Notes under the pieces: generated by a model
What the model was told of the DNA's origin: nothing
What the model saw: the letters and a program-made list of their open reading frames with translations, nothing else
Database searches by the model: none
Made by a program: the position numbers and the translations under genes
Shown: piece after piece, positions 36,691 through 46,618 of the stretch
Numbering within the stretch: the stretch's first letter is position 1
Layout of the letters: the number at the start of each line of letters is the position of its first letter
Origin: Pseudomonas sp. HN11
Lineage (GTDB): Bacteria; Pseudomonadota; Gammaproteobacteria; Pseudomonadales; Pseudomonadaceae
Direction: 5' to 3'
DNA: 64,000 bases
Assembly (NCBI RefSeq): GCF_021390155.1
Contig: NZ_CP089985.1
Span: forward strand, 1,003,001-1,067,000

Positions 36691-38183
36691 GCCTGGTTCC
36701 TGGCATCCACAATCCGATTACGCCCCGTATGCTTGGCCTCATACAACGCCTGATCGGCGCTCAACAGCAGCGCCTCCAGCGACTGGCGGCTGCGCTTGTC
36801 CCATGTGCTCATGCCAATGCTCACCGTAATCGGCTGGTCATCGCCCGCCACCTTGGGCAAGTGCTCGATACCGCTGCGGATATGCTCGGCAATCACCCAG
36901 GCGCCCTTGGCGTCGGTCATCGGCAGCACCACCGCGAATTCTTCACCGCCATACCTCGCCGCCAGGTCGGCAGGGCGGCGGATGTTGCTGCTGATCACCT
37001 GAGCCACGGTGCGCAATGCCTCATCCCCGCCTTGATGGCCGTGACGGTCGTTAAAGGCCTTGAAGTGGTCCACGTCGATCATCAATACCGTCATGGGGTC
37101 GGTGGAGCGCTGAGCGCGGTCCCACTCCAGGCGCAGGCGTTCATCCAGAACGCGTCGGTTCGCCAGGCCTGTCAACGCATCGGTGGCCGCCAGTTCTGAC
37201 AGTACCCGTTCGGCGCGACGCCGTCGCCGCAGTTCCCGGCGCAGCATCCAAGTCAGCCACAACAAACCGATACAGAGCACGCCGGTGGCGCTTCCGGTCA
37301 GCAGTGCCGCACGTTTCCAAGGGGCAAATACGTCGTCGCTGGACAGCGCCACCACTACGATCAGTGGCAGTTCACCCACATTGGTAAAGGTATACAGACG
37401 TTCCTTGCCGCTGATAGCAGAGATTGCCTGAAAGCTGCCGCTTCCGTCGTGCAGTATTCGCTTGAAGTTGGGTCGATCACTCAGGTCCTTATCGATCATG
37501 TCGCTTTCAAGCAGGGGCTGCTGGGCCAGGAGAATGCCTTTCTTGTTCAGCAGGTTCACGCTGCTGCTGTTGCCGATCGTCAAGGTGCTGAAGAGCTGGT
37601 CGAAATATGCCAGGCGCATGGTGGCGACAGCCACGCCGGCAAACTCACCCTTGGGCCCCGACATACGCCGACTGAATGCCATGCGCCAGACCTGATCGCA
37701 CTCGCAATGGATCTTGAACGGTCGACTGATAAACAAGCCGGCATTGGCGTCCTTGGCATGCACTTGGAAATAATCGCGGTTGGCAAAATTGCGTGATGTG
37801 GGGCGTAACGTGGACGAATCCGCCACGACTGCACCTTTGGCATCCAGAAGCAGCACTTCGCCTTTGAACGGAGCGGCCGTGGATAAATCAAACCGCACCA
37901 AATGCTGGATATTTTCTGCAACCTGGGACAGGTCTTCGCGTTGCGTGGCCGCAATCAATCCATTGAGTGCCAGGTCGTACAGCTCGACGTTGCGCAGTAC
38001 ATCGGCATTGATCAGTTGGGCAATGTTGGTTGTAGACCGCTTGGCCGCCTCGAGCGTGCTGGCGTGTTCGCGGATCAACAGCGCCGCCACGATGATCACA
38101 ATCAGGGCAACGGTGAGTCCACTGCCCAGGATAAGTAATAACTCAGGATGTGCAGGGGAAGTACGAACGGGGCGTGGACTCAT
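36687..38183 (-). CDS. Membrane diguanylate cyclase with periplasmic sensor (dCache-like/GGDEF)
   Basis: A 498-residue inner-membrane protein. A helix at about residues 15-38, a periplasmic sensor of about 250 residues of the PDC/Cache kind (contains SRNFANRDYFQVHAKD, typical of that fold), a second helix at about 290-315, then GGDEF. The active site reads GGEEF in ARYGGEEFAVVLP, and RPAD five residues before it is the inhibitory site that binds c-di-GMP. So it should be an active, feedback-inhibited cyclase responding to a periplasmic ligand not identified here. No EAL domain is present. ATG 38183; the gene is single. Confidence 0.93.
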   Translation of the reverse strand: MSPRPVRTSPAHPELLLILGSGLTVALIVIIVAALLIREHASTLEAAKRSTTNIAQLINADVLRNVELYDLALNGLIAATQREDLSQVAENIQHLVRFDLSTAAPFKGEVLLLDAKGAVVADSSTLRPTSRNFANRDYFQVHAKDANAGLFISRPFKIHCECDQVWRMAFSRRMSGPKGEFAGVAVATMRLAYFDQLFSTLTIGNSSSVNLLNKKGILLAQQPLLESDMIDKDLSDRPNFKRILHDGSGSFQAISAISGKERLYTFTNVGELPLIVVVALSSDDVFAPWKRAALLTGSATGVLCIGLLWLTWMLRRELRRRRRAERVLSELAATDALTGLANRRVLDERLRLEWDRAQRSTDPMTVLMIDVDHFKAFNDRHGHQGGDEALRTVAQVISSNIRRPADLAARYGGEEFAVVLPMTDAKGAWVIAEHIRSGIEHLPKVAGDDQPITVSIGMSTWDKRSRQSLEALLLSADQALYEAKHTGRNRIVDARNQA

Positions 38184-38268
38184 CGGGCAGACTTCAGCGG
38201 TGAGGATGCTGGCAGTTTAGTTCTACCCGATGAAAATTAAATACCGGGTTAAAAAGAAAGATCGCTGC

Positions 38269-39591
38269 TTAAAACACGTTGATCGGATAGTCGACGATCA
38301 CCCGGTACTCATCCACGTCCCGATCCACCGCCGAGTAGCCTTTGCTGCCACGGTTGACCGCCCATTGCAGGCGCACCGCCAGGTCTTTGGCTTTGCCGCC
38401 CTGTACCACGTATTTCAGGTCAATGTCCCGTTCCCAGTGCTTGGCGTCCTTGCCGTCGGCGCTGTACCAGGCGCTGTAGCCTCGGCTTTGCGGGTCGACT
38501 TTGGTCAGGTCGGTTTTGCCGCTGATGTAGGACACGGCCGAGGTCAGGCCAGGCAGGCCCAGGCCGCCGAAGTCATAGGCGTACTTGAGTTTCCACGAAC
38601 GCTCGTTGGGGCCGTTGAAGTCCGAATATTGCTGGGAGTTATCCAGGTACACGCTATCGCCTTGGGCGATGTAGTCGAACGGTGTGTTGCCGTTGACCCG
38701 CTGGTACGCGGCGGTGACGCTGTGATGGCCAACGTCCACGGTGAAGTGCAGGCTGTAGGTGTTGTTGTCGATATCGCCGAGCAGCGATTGCCCAGTGTCC
38801 TGGGTGTGGTAGTAGTGCAGACCGGGGTTGAGACTGACGCTCTCGTTCACCACATAGGTGTAGTCCAGGTCGTAGTAGTACTGGTTCCACACATCCTTGA
38901 GCTCGGAGGCGTAGAGGTTACTGGTCAGCCCATCAATGCCGCTGAGCGACGCACCGACCCAGTTCATGTGCCGGCTGTCCGCGTTATTCGGCAGAGCGCC
39001 GTAGCTGGTGCCAATGCGCCGATTGCCACTCTGGTTGTAGAGCTTGGTGAAGCTGGCCTGGCCGCCTTCGAACATCCAGCCGTCGAGACTGTGGTTGGCC
39101 AGGCTCACACCGCGGAAAGTCTGCGGCAGCATGCGAGTCGCGCCGCCGGCGATCACCGGGTTATTGAGGAACAGGTCGCCGGCTTTGAGTTCGGTATCGA
39201 ATGCGCGCACCTTCACGGTGCCACCCGCCGTCGAGAACGAGCCCGGCGCTTTGCCGTTGCCACTGCCGTACGGAAGGATGCTGGAGCCATCGGTGCCGCC
39301 ACCGCCATCCAGTTTCAGGCCGAGCATGGCGTGGGCGTCCAGGCCGAAACCGACGGTGCCCTGGGTGTAGCCGGACTCGAAGGTGCCGATGAAACCCTGG
39401 CCCCATTCCTTGCTGTCATCAGTGTGAAGGTCGCGACGGTCGCGGTTCATGTAGTAGTTGCGGGTGTTGATATTGAGGTGGGCACCTTCGACGAAACCGT
39501 CGGCGGAGGTGGAGTCTGCCGCTTGGGCAAGAGGGGTAATCGTTGCGGTAATCGCGAGGAATAACGGGGTGAACGTCAGCGAGTTCTTCAC
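38269..39591 (-). CDS. OprD-family outer-membrane porin
   Basis: A 440-residue substrate-specific porin of the OprD (Occ) family, an 18-strand barrel for amino acids or small carboxylates. From the GTG at 39591 the signal peptide is [24 protein letters not shown]. The mature start with [20 protein letters not shown] and the repeated aromatic-rich strands are characteristic. GTG is preferred over an upstream ATG at 39771 because AAAGGAG sits just before it and the signal peptide begins there. The substrate cannot be told. Confidence 0.92.
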   Translation of the reverse strand: MKNSLTFTPLFLAITATITPLAQAADSTSADGFVEGAHLNINTRNYYMNRDRRDLHTDDSKEWGQGFIGTFESGYTQGTVGFGLDAHAMLGLKLDGGGGTDGSSILPYGSGNGKAPGSFSTAGGTVKVRAFDTELKAGDLFLNNPVIAGGATRMLPQTFRGVSLANHSLDGWMFEGGQASFTKLYNQSGNRRIGTSYGALPNNADSRHMNWVGASLSGIDGLTSNLYASELKDVWNQYYYDLDYTYVVNESVSLNPGLHYYHTQDTGQSLLGDIDNNTYSLHFTVDVGHHSVTAAYQRVNGNTPFDYIAQGDSVYLDNSQQYSDFNGPNERSWKLKYAYDFGGLGLPGLTSAVSYISGKTDLTKVDPQSRGYSAWYSADGKDAKHWERDIDLKYVVQGGKAKDLAVRLQWAVNRGSKGYSAVDRDVDEYRVIVDYPINVF

Positions 39592-39660
39592 CGGTGGAGC
39601 TCCTTTGGGCAAACGGAAACGGGCCAATGTCGTTGAGTGTGCCTGGCCTTTTTTATGGCA

Positions 39661-39690
39661 AAAAAAAGCCGCTGAAGTCAGCGGCTTTAA
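39661..39690 (-). terminator. Terminator downstream of the histidine kinase gene
   Basis: A perfect 11-bp stem, AAAGCCGCTGA at 39665-39675 with TCAGCGGCTTT at 39678-39688, is followed on the minus strand by seven T residues. It stands between the kinase gene and the porin gene, so the porin is transcribed separately. Confidence 0.9.
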
Positions 39691-39856
39691 GACAGATTCC
39701 CAGTGTAGAGCCCTGGAAATAAGTCGAGGGAAATTCGGGTAAGCGGAGACTGCCTTTGCCGTCGCGCTCATCGATGCGTCAAATTAACGCAGGCGAGCGG
39801 TACGGTACAGAGTGTAACAAGATAATGACTGTTACCCAAATCGCAACAGTCGTGCC

Positions 39857-41221
39857 TTAGACCGGTAAGGTAATGCCAAAGGTGTTATCACCGCCCTCGC
39901 TGCGCACGAAGACGTCGCCGCCGTGCATCAGGGCTATCGCCTTGACGATGGCCAGCCCCAGGCCGTGGTTGGCCCCACTGTTGCTGCGCGAAGCGTCTAC
40001 CCGATAGAAGCGTTCGAACAGGCGCGGCAGATGTTTGCTGGCAATCGCGTCACCCGGGTTGGTTACGCCGATTGTCACCTGGTGGTCCAGCAGCTCGATG
40101 CTCACAACGATGACCTGACCCGGCGCTGTGTGTTGTACCGCGTTGCTCAGCAGATTGATCAGTGCGCGGCGCAGATGGGCTTTTTCGATCTGCACCGTGG
40201 CATCGCCCCGTACCTGCACCTCGACTTGTGCGTCTTCAAGGATGAAGTCCAGGTAGTCGAGGGTGGTTGCCACTTCATCGGCCAGGGAACTTTCGATCAA
40301 CTTGGTGGCCTTGCTGCCCTGGTCGGCGCTGGCGAGGAACAGCATGTCGTTGATGATCGAACGCAGGCGCTCCAGTTCTTCAAGATTCGATTGCAGCACC
40401 TCGAAGTAATGCTCGGCGGAGCGTCCGCGGGTCAAGGCGACTTGGGTCTGGCCGATCAGGTTGGTCAAGGGCGAGCGCAGTTCATGGGCCACGTCTGCGT
40501 TGAACGACTCCAAGCGAGAATAGGCCTGTTCGACGCGGTCCAGCGTGGCGTTGAACGAGTTGACGAATTGGCTCAACTCCGGCGGCAGCGGCGACAGTTG
40601 CAGGCGTCCGGAGAGCTTGGGTGGTGCAAGTTTCTGCGCTTCATCCGAGAGCTTGCCCAACGGTTTTAGACCGATACGTGCGACCCAGAAACCCAGTAAC
40701 GAAGCAAGTACCACACCGACCAATGCGAGACTGACCAGCGCAACCAGCAGGTGGTGCTGGGTGGCCCGGAAGTTTTCGGTGTCGATGGCGATCATGAAGC
40801 GCAGCGGCGGGCGTTGATCCTTGGCCGGGAACTGACTCACCAGCACCTTGAGCGGGTACTCGCGCCCCGGCAGACGCAGGTCGCGCTTGCCCGTCGGCCC
40901 TTCGGCGAAGGCGCGGATCTGCGCATCGGGGTTGCCGTATTCGTAGTTCGGATCACTGCTCACTACCCAGAAGCGGATGCGTTTGTCCTCCTCGCCCAAC
41001 AACTTGAGCTTGGCCTGCATCTTCACCCAATGGTCCGGCGTGCCGAAGCGGTTCACCGAAGACTCCAACACGCTGTAACGCGCATCCAGCTCGGCACCCG
41101 GCAACAAGCCCAGGCTGCGGTCCACCTGCTGATACAACGCGCCACCGATCAACACGAAGATCAGCAGCGCCACCAACGTGAACATGCCGCTCAGGCGTAG
41201 GGCGATGGAGTTAGCTGACAC
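39857..41221 (-). CDS. Sensor histidine kinase (heavy-metal/CusS-CzcS-like)
   Basis: A 454-residue two-helix membrane kinase: helices at about residues 10-32 and 160-180 frame a periplasmic sensor, then HAMP, the H-box FNADVAHELRSPLTNL, N-box LRRALINLLSNAVQHT and G-box GANHGLGLAIV. Its layout is that of the heavy-metal sensor group (CopS, CzcS, IrlS), although the true signal is unknown. It starts at GTG 41221, which overlaps the regulator stop by 11 bases and has GGAGAG seven bases upstream. It is transcribed with the regulator and probably with the pump genes. Confidence 0.9.
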   Translation of the reverse strand: MSANSIALRLSGMFTLVALLIFVLIGGALYQQVDRSLGLLPGAELDARYSVLESSVNRFGTPDHWVKMQAKLKLLGEEDKRIRFWVVSSDPNYEYGNPDAQIRAFAEGPTGKRDLRLPGREYPLKVLVSQFPAKDQRPPLRFMIAIDTENFRATQHHLLVALVSLALVGVVLASLLGFWVARIGLKPLGKLSDEAQKLAPPKLSGRLQLSPLPPELSQFVNSFNATLDRVEQAYSRLESFNADVAHELRSPLTNLIGQTQVALTRGRSAEHYFEVLQSNLEELERLRSIINDMLFLASADQGSKATKLIESSLADEVATTLDYLDFILEDAQVEVQVRGDATVQIEKAHLRRALINLLSNAVQHTAPGQVIVVSIELLDHQVTIGVTNPGDAIASKHLPRLFERFYRVDASRSNSGANHGLGLAIVKAIALMHGGDVFVRSEGGDNTFGITLPV

Positions 41222-41888
41222 TTCGGCTCTCCAGCACATACCCCATGCCACGGATGGTGTGCAGCAGTTTCTGTTCGAACGGCCCATCGAGCTTGGCGCG
41301 CAGGCGCTTGATGGCCACTTCCACCACATTGGCGTCGCTGTCGAAATTGATGTCCCAGACCATTTCCGCTATCGCGGTCTTGGACAGGATTTCGCCCTGG
41401 CGCCGCGCCAACACGCTCAGCAGCGAGAACTCCTTGGCGGTCAGGTCCAGGCGCAGGCCGTTGCGACTGGCCTTGCGGCTGATCAGGTCGATCCACAAGT
41501 CGGCGACTGTGACCTGCACCGGCTCGTGCCCGCCACTGCGGCGAGTCAGCGCTTGCAGGCGCGCCACCAGTTCCAGGAAGGAAAACGGCTTGCCCAGGTA
41601 ATCATCGGCGCCTTCGCGCAGACCGCGAATGCGGTCTTCCACGCGTTCGCGAGCGGTGAGCATGATCACCGGCGTCTGTTTGCGCGCACGCAAGGCGCGC
41701 AATACGCCAAAGCCGTCGAGGCCGGGCAGCATCACGTCGAGCACGATCACTGCGTAGTCATTCTCCAGCGACAGGTGCAAGCCTTCTACCCCTTCGCGGG
41801 CCACATCGACGGTGTAGCCCTGTTCCGTCAGACCGCGGTGCAGGTAGTCCGCGGTTTTTTCTTCATCTTCAATAATCAGGACGCGCAT
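41211..41888 (-). CDS. OmpR-family response regulator (CopR/CzcR-like)
   Basis: A 225-residue regulator. The receiver holds EDE near the start, the phospho-acceptor Asp in VIVLDVMLPGLDGFG near residue 51 and Lys in LGKPFSF near 100. The C-terminal winged helix ends TIRGMGYVLE. ATG 41888 gives the standard length. It pairs with the kinase and sits 26 bases downstream of the RND pump gene, so it probably controls the pump. Confidence 0.93.
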   Translation of the reverse strand: MRVLIIEDEEKTADYLHRGLTEQGYTVDVAREGVEGLHLSLENDYAVIVLDVMLPGLDGFGVLRALRARKQTPVIMLTARERVEDRIRGLREGADDYLGKPFSFLELVARLQALTRRSGGHEPVQVTVADLWIDLISRKASRNGLRLDLTAKEFSLLSVLARRQGEILSKTAIAEMVWDINFDSDANVVEVAIKRLRAKLDGPFEQKLLHTIRGMGYVLESRSVS

Positions 41889-41914
41889 GAGCCTTTTTGC
41901 TCCAGGGCCGGGCC

Positions 41915-44900
41915 TCAATCTGTGGTCGCCAACGCAGGCGTTGGTGTGGGCCGGTGGAAAAACTTCTCGAGGTACAAGTATATGACCGGCGTGGTGAACA
42001 GCGTCAGTGCCTGGCTCACCAGCAAGCCGCCGACCACCGCGATACCCAGCGGCTGGCGCATTTCCGCGCCGGGGCCGGCGCCGAGCATCAGCGGCACCGC
42101 GCCGAGCAGGGCGGCCAGGGTGGTCATGATGATCGGGCGGAACCGCGTGACGCAGGCCTCGTAGATCGCATCCTCCGGCGATAGGCCCTTCACGCGCTGA
42201 GCCTCCAGGGCAAAGTCGATCATCAGGATGCCGTTCTTCTTCACGATGCCGATCAACAGCACCAGGCCGATCAACGCCATGATCGAAAAATCCTGGCCCA
42301 TCAGCGACAGCATGATCAGTGCACCCAGCCCCGCTGACGGCAACGTGGAGATGATCGTCAGCGGGTGCACGAAACTCTCATACAGCACACCGAGGATAAT
42401 GTAGACCGCCACTAGCGCCGCCAGGATCAGCCACGGCTGGCTGGCCAGCGAGCTCTGAAAGGCCTGGGCCGCGCCCTGGAAGTTGCCGATGATGGTGGTG
42501 GGCATACCGATTTCATTCTTGGCCTGGTTGAGCATGATCACCGCATCACCCAAGGCCACCCCCGGCGCCAGGTTGAATGACAGGTTGGCGGCCGGGAACA
42601 TGCCGTCATGGCTGATGGAAAGCGGGCCCACCGTGGGCGGGTCGACTTTGGCCAGCGCCGACAGCGGCACCATCTCGTTGGTGAGCGGCGAGCGCAGGTA
42701 GAAGTAGTTGAGGCTTTCGGTCTTGCCGCGTTGCTGGGTGTCCAGCTCCAGCACCACCTGGTACTGGTTGATCTCGGTCTGGAACTCGTTGATCTGGCGT
42801 TGGCCAAAGGCGTCGTAGAGCGCTTGGTCGACATCGGTGGCGGTCAGGCCGAAGCGCGCGGCGGCCTGGCGGTCGATGCTGATGTGGGTGATGCTGCCGC
42901 CCAATTGCAGGTCGTTGGACAGATCGCGGAACGCCGGGTTGGCGCGCAGTTTTTCGGTGAGGCGTTGGGTCCAGGTGTTGAGCGTCGGGCCGTCGTTGCT
43001 CTTGAGCACGTACTGGTACTGAGCGCGGCTGGGGCCGGAGCTGAGGTTGATGTCTTGCCCGGCGCGCAGGTACAACACAATGCCCGGCACCTTCGCCAGT
43101 TTAGGGCGGATACGGTCGATGAACTGGCTGGCGGACACATCACGGTCGCCACGGTCTTTCAAGGCGATCCAGAAGCGGCCGTTTGCGATGGTCTGGTTAC
43201 TGCCGGTCACGCCGACCGAGTGCGAGAACGCTTCCACCGCCGGGTCGGCCTTGACGATCTCGGCCAGGGCCTTGTGCTTGGCGACCATTTCCGGGTACGA
43301 CACATCGGCCGCCGCTTCGCTGGTGCCTAGAACAAAACCGGTGTCCTGCACGGGGAAGAAACCCTTGGGGATAAACACATAACCCACCACCGCCAGGGCC
43401 AGAGTCACGACGAAGATCGCCGCCATCGTGCGTTGATGGGCGAGCGCTCGGCGCAGGTTGCGTGCATAGCCGGCCAGCAGTCGCTCGCTGAAACCGGGCT
43501 TGTCGTGGGCATGATGGGTGGGCGCGCGCATGAACAGCGCGGCCAGGGTGGGTGCCAACGTCAGCGAGACCACCACCGAAATCAGGATGGTCGAGGTGGC
43601 CGTCAAGGCGAACTCCTTGAACAGCCGCCCGACCACGCCGCCCATGAACAGCAGCGGAATAAACGCCGCCACCAGCGAGAAGCTGATGGATACCACGGTA
43701 AAGCCGATTTCACCGGCGCCCTTGATCGCCGCTTCGCGTTTGTCGAGCCCGGCTTCCAAGTGGCGATGAATGTTCTCTACCACCACGATGGCATCGTCCA
43801 CCACAAACCCCACGGCGATCACGATCGCCACCAGTGTGAGGTTGTTCAAGCTGAAGCCCATCAGGTACATCAACGCAAAACTGGCCACCAGCGACACACC
43901 GAGGACGCTGGACACAATCATCGTCGCCGACAACTGGCGCAGGAACAGCGCCATCACCGCCACTACCAGCAGTATCGCGATCAGCAGCGTGACTTCCACT
44001 TCGTGCAGGGACGCGCGGATGGTCTTGGTGCGGTCGGTCAATACGCTGACCTGCACCGACGCCGGCAGCATGGCTTGCAGGCGCGGCAACTCGGCTTGAA
44101 TGCGGTCAACGGTCTCGACGATATTCGCGCCGGGCTGACGCGAAATCACCAGGTTGACCCCCGGCGTGTCGCCAGACCAGGCCTGCACGTAGGCGTTTTC
44201 CGAACCGTTGATGACTTTGGCGATATCCCGCAGTTGAACCGGTGCACCGTCCTTGTAGGACACGATCAACTGGGCATAGTCCTCCGGATGGAATAACTGG
44301 TCGTTGGTCGACAGGGTCGACACGCTGTTCTCGCCGTAGATCGCGCCTTTGGCCAGGTTGAGACTCGATTGCTGGATGGCCAGGCGGATGTCGGCCAGGG
44401 TCAGGCCGATGGCGGCGAGCTTGTCCGGCGACGCTTGCACGCGGATCGCCGGGCGCTGCTGACCGGTGATATTGATCTGGCCCACGCCGTCGATCTGGCT
44501 GATCTGGCGGGCCAGCAAGGTTTCCACGTAATCGCTCAGCTCGGTGCTGGGCATGCTGTTGGAACTGACGCTGAGGATCAGCACCGGGCTGTCCGCCGGG
44601 TTGACCTTTTTCCAGGTCGGCAGGCTGGGCATATCGCTGGGCAGCTTGCCGGATGCGGTGTTGATCGCCGCCTGCACTTCCTGGGCGGCGGTGTCGATGC
44701 TCTTGGTCAGGGTGAATTGCAGCGTCAGCAGGCTTGAGCCCAAGGCACTGCTGGAGGTCATCTGGGTCATGCCGGGGATGGCGCTGAATTGCACCTCCAA
44801 CGGCGTGGCCACGGACGAGGCCATCGTGTCCGGGCTGGCGCCGGGCAAAGTAGCGCTGACCTGGATTGTCGGAAATTCCGCTTCCGGCAGTGGGGCGATA

Positions 44901-45004
44901 GCCAGACGTGGGAATGCAATCAGCCCGAGCAGCACCAGGGCAAAGGTCAGCAGCAGGGTGGCAACCGGGTGGTCGACGCACCAGGCTGACGGTGAACGAC
45001 TCAT
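41915..45004 (-). CDS. RND efflux pump inner-membrane permease (HAE1 family)
   Basis: A 1029-residue, 12-helix proton-driven exporter subunit. The twin aspartates of the proton relay sit in VGFVVDDAIVVVENIHRHLE near residue 405. The N-terminal SAWCVDHPVATLLLTFALVLLG and the C-terminal GIVKKNGILMIDFALEA are typical of the MdtB/MdtC/MuxB-like branch. Those pumps often use two permeases, but only one is here. It overlaps the adaptor gene by four bases (ATGA). No outer-membrane factor gene follows in this operon, so it must borrow one. Substrates are not evident. Confidence 0.94.
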   Translation of the reverse strand: MSRSPSAWCVDHPVATLLLTFALVLLGLIAFPRLAIAPLPEAEFPTIQVSATLPGASPDTMASSVATPLEVQFSAIPGMTQMTSSSALGSSLLTLQFTLTKSIDTAAQEVQAAINTASGKLPSDMPSLPTWKKVNPADSPVLILSVSSNSMPSTELSDYVETLLARQISQIDGVGQINITGQQRPAIRVQASPDKLAAIGLTLADIRLAIQQSSLNLAKGAIYGENSVSTLSTNDQLFHPEDYAQLIVSYKDGAPVQLRDIAKVINGSENAYVQAWSGDTPGVNLVISRQPGANIVETVDRIQAELPRLQAMLPASVQVSVLTDRTKTIRASLHEVEVTLLIAILLVVAVMALFLRQLSATMIVSSVLGVSLVASFALMYLMGFSLNNLTLVAIVIAVGFVVDDAIVVVENIHRHLEAGLDKREAAIKGAGEIGFTVVSISFSLVAAFIPLLFMGGVVGRLFKEFALTATSTILISVVVSLTLAPTLAALFMRAPTHHAHDKPGFSERLLAGYARNLRRALAHQRTMAAIFVVTLALAVVGYVFIPKGFFPVQDTGFVLGTSEAAADVSYPEMVAKHKALAEIVKADPAVEAFSHSVGVTGSNQTIANGRFWIALKDRGDRDVSASQFIDRIRPKLAKVPGIVLYLRAGQDINLSSGPSRAQYQYVLKSNDGPTLNTWTQRLTEKLRANPAFRDLSNDLQLGGSITHISIDRQAAARFGLTATDVDQALYDAFGQRQINEFQTEINQYQVVLELDTQQRGKTESLNYFYLRSPLTNEMVPLSALAKVDPPTVGPLSISHDGMFPAANLSFNLAPGVALGDAVIMLNQAKNEIGMPTTIIGNFQGAAQAFQSSLASQPWLILAALVAVYIILGVLYESFVHPLTIISTLPSAGLGALIMLSLMGQDFSIMALIGLVLLIGIVKKNGILMIDFALEAQRVKGLSPEDAIYEACVTRFRPIIMTTLAALLGAVPLMLGAGPGAEMRQPLGIAVVGGLLVSQALTLFTTPVIYLYLEKFFHRPTPTPALATTD

Positions 45005-46167
45005 GGCCGCACCTTGGCATCAACCGTCTGGATCACCTGCGGCGACTCCTTGAGCACCTCAACCTGCGCGCCGGCCTTGAGTCGCGACTGGCCGTCACTG
45101 ACCAGCACATCGCCAGCCTGCACGCCTTTGATGATGTTCACGTCGCTGTCCTGGTAGGTGACCTGCACCGGTACCACGTCAACCTTGTCACCCTTGACCC
45201 GGTACACGAAGTGGGAATCCAGGCCACGTTGCACCACGGTCGGCGGCACTACCAGGGCGTTTTTGTCGAGGGCGGTCTGGATCTTGATGGTCACCAGTTG
45301 CCCCGGCCACAGGCGTTGCGAGGCATTGTTGAACTCGGCTTTGGCGCGCAGGGTGCCGGTAGTGGAACTGATCTGGTTATCGATCAGGCTCAAGTGGCCT
45401 TCGCCCAGCAAGTCACCGGTCTGACCGTCGGTGTCGGCGCCCATATAGGCATCGACACTGGCTTGTGTGGGCGCAGCGATCAGGCCCTGCAGAGTCGGCA
45501 GCATTTGCTGTGGCAGGGAGAACTCGACGGCAATCGGGTCGATCTGGGTCACGGAGAACAGGCCCTGGGTATCGGCTGTACGCAGGAAGTTGCCTTCATC
45601 CACGGTGCGAATACCCACGCGGCCGCTGACCGGCGAGCGAATCTGGGTGTAGGAAAGTTGTACCTGGGCTGAATCGATAGCGGCTTGGTTGCCTTGGGCC
45701 GTGGCCTTGAGCTGGTTGACCAGGGCTTGCTGTTGGTCATAGGTCTGTCTGGATACGCCGTCGTCGACGCTCAATGCCTTGTAGCGCTTGAGGTTGACCA
45801 GCGCCACCTGCAACTGCGCCTGGCTTTCGCCCAGTTGTGCCTTGGCCTGGTCGAGGTTTGCACGGATCGAGCGGTCATCGATGGTCGCCAAAAGGTCACC
45901 GGCCTTGACCAACTGGCCTTCCTTCACCAGCAGTTTAGTCAGGATGCCGTCCACTTGCGGGCGGATCACCACACTGTGCAACGACAGTACCGAACCGATC
46001 CCGCTGACAAAGCGCGGGATATCCTGCTGCGCCACGCTCACCACCCGCACCGGAATCGCAGTGGGCGCCGCCAGCTTGGTCTTTGCCGGGCGGGTGAGTG
46101 CCCAGGCTGCAACGGCCAACACCACGAGGACACCCGCGATCAGGGCGGTTTTTCGTTGAATGTGCAT
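45001..46167 (-). CDS. RND efflux periplasmic adaptor (membrane fusion protein)
   Basis: A 388-residue adaptor with an N-terminal membrane anchor (residues 8-26), a lipoyl-type hairpin (LLVKEGQLVKAGDLLATIDD) with an alpha-helical hairpin between the halves, and a beta-barrel region including GTVRTVDEG-like text reading VGIRTVDEGNFLRT. It links the permease to an outer-membrane channel. I chose ATG 46167, but no strong ribosome-binding site is seen before it; a TTG at 46194 is possible. Confidence 0.92.
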   Translation of the reverse strand: MHIQRKTALIAGVLVVLAVAAWALTRPAKTKLAAPTAIPVRVVSVAQQDIPRFVSGIGSVLSLHSVVIRPQVDGILTKLLVKEGQLVKAGDLLATIDDRSIRANLDQAKAQLGESQAQLQVALVNLKRYKALSVDDGVSRQTYDQQQALVNQLKATAQGNQAAIDSAQVQLSYTQIRSPVSGRVGIRTVDEGNFLRTADTQGLFSVTQIDPIAVEFSLPQQMLPTLQGLIAAPTQASVDAYMGADTDGQTGDLLGEGHLSLIDNQISSTTGTLRAKAEFNNASQRLWPGQLVTIKIQTALDKNALVVPPTVVQRGLDSHFVYRVKGDKVDVVPVQVTYQDSDVNIIKGVQAGDVLVSDGQSRLKAGAQVEVLKESPQVIQTVDAKVRP

Positions 46168-46384
46168 AGAAGGACGCCAGAGGCGCAGTTGCAAGTTTCA
46201 AGCTGCAAGCTGCAAATTGAAGTTCGGATGAAGCCTTTATAGCGCTGCGACCCGGTCAGGATCGTGACGTCAAACTGACAGCCGTGACAGCCAGCGCTCT
46301 TAACTTGCCGCTTGAAGCTTACCGCTTGACTCTCCGGCCCCGCTATACTCGCGCTTTTACACCAATAGCCGCGCCGGAGCCCCT
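46168..46384. repeat. Spacer with short direct/inverted repeats, divergent promoter region
   Basis: This 217-base spacer between the divergent adaptor and 77-aa genes holds words of the same type as the ftsA-ftsZ spacer: TTCAAGCTGCAAGCTGCAAATTGAA at its left side written as TTCAA, two TGCA cores, TTGAA (46198-46221), and CTTGCCGCTTGAAGCTTACC around 46304-46323. A TATACT box (46344-46349) could be the -10 of the 77-aa gene; no -35 at proper spacing is seen. Confidence 0.5.
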
Positions 46385-46618
46385 ATGACTTCCCCGACAC
46401 AAACCCCTGTTGATGCGGCCGACCTCGTCGATCCGGCCAGCGCCGAAGGCGTTGAAAAAGCCGAGATCCCGGCGTTCAAGTTTCCGTTCAAGCCGGGTGA
46501 ACTGGCCGGGGCCAAGAATGCCGCCCAGCCCTGGTACAAAAACGGCGCCAAGAACGGCCATACCAAGAGCCCGGGCATGGCTCCGCCGGGGACTCGTCGT
46601 TCCATGGGGAAACGTTAA
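46385..46618 (+). CDS. Small conserved-looking protein of unknown function (77 aa)
   Basis: I do not recognise a family with a known function. The protein is acidic and Ala/Pro rich in its first half (DLVDPASAEGVEKAEIPAF) and basic in its second (WYKNGAKNGHTKSPGMAPP and a tail RRSMGKR). It has no signal peptide or membrane segment and looks largely disordered. A proper codon-use pattern for this genome and an ATG a few bases after GGAGC support translation. It stands alone between the efflux adaptor and the solute-binding gene. Confidence 0.7.
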   Translation: MTSPTQTPVDAADLVDPASAEGVEKAEIPAFKFPFKPGELAGAKNAAQPWYKNGAKNGHTKSPGMAPPGTRRSMGKR

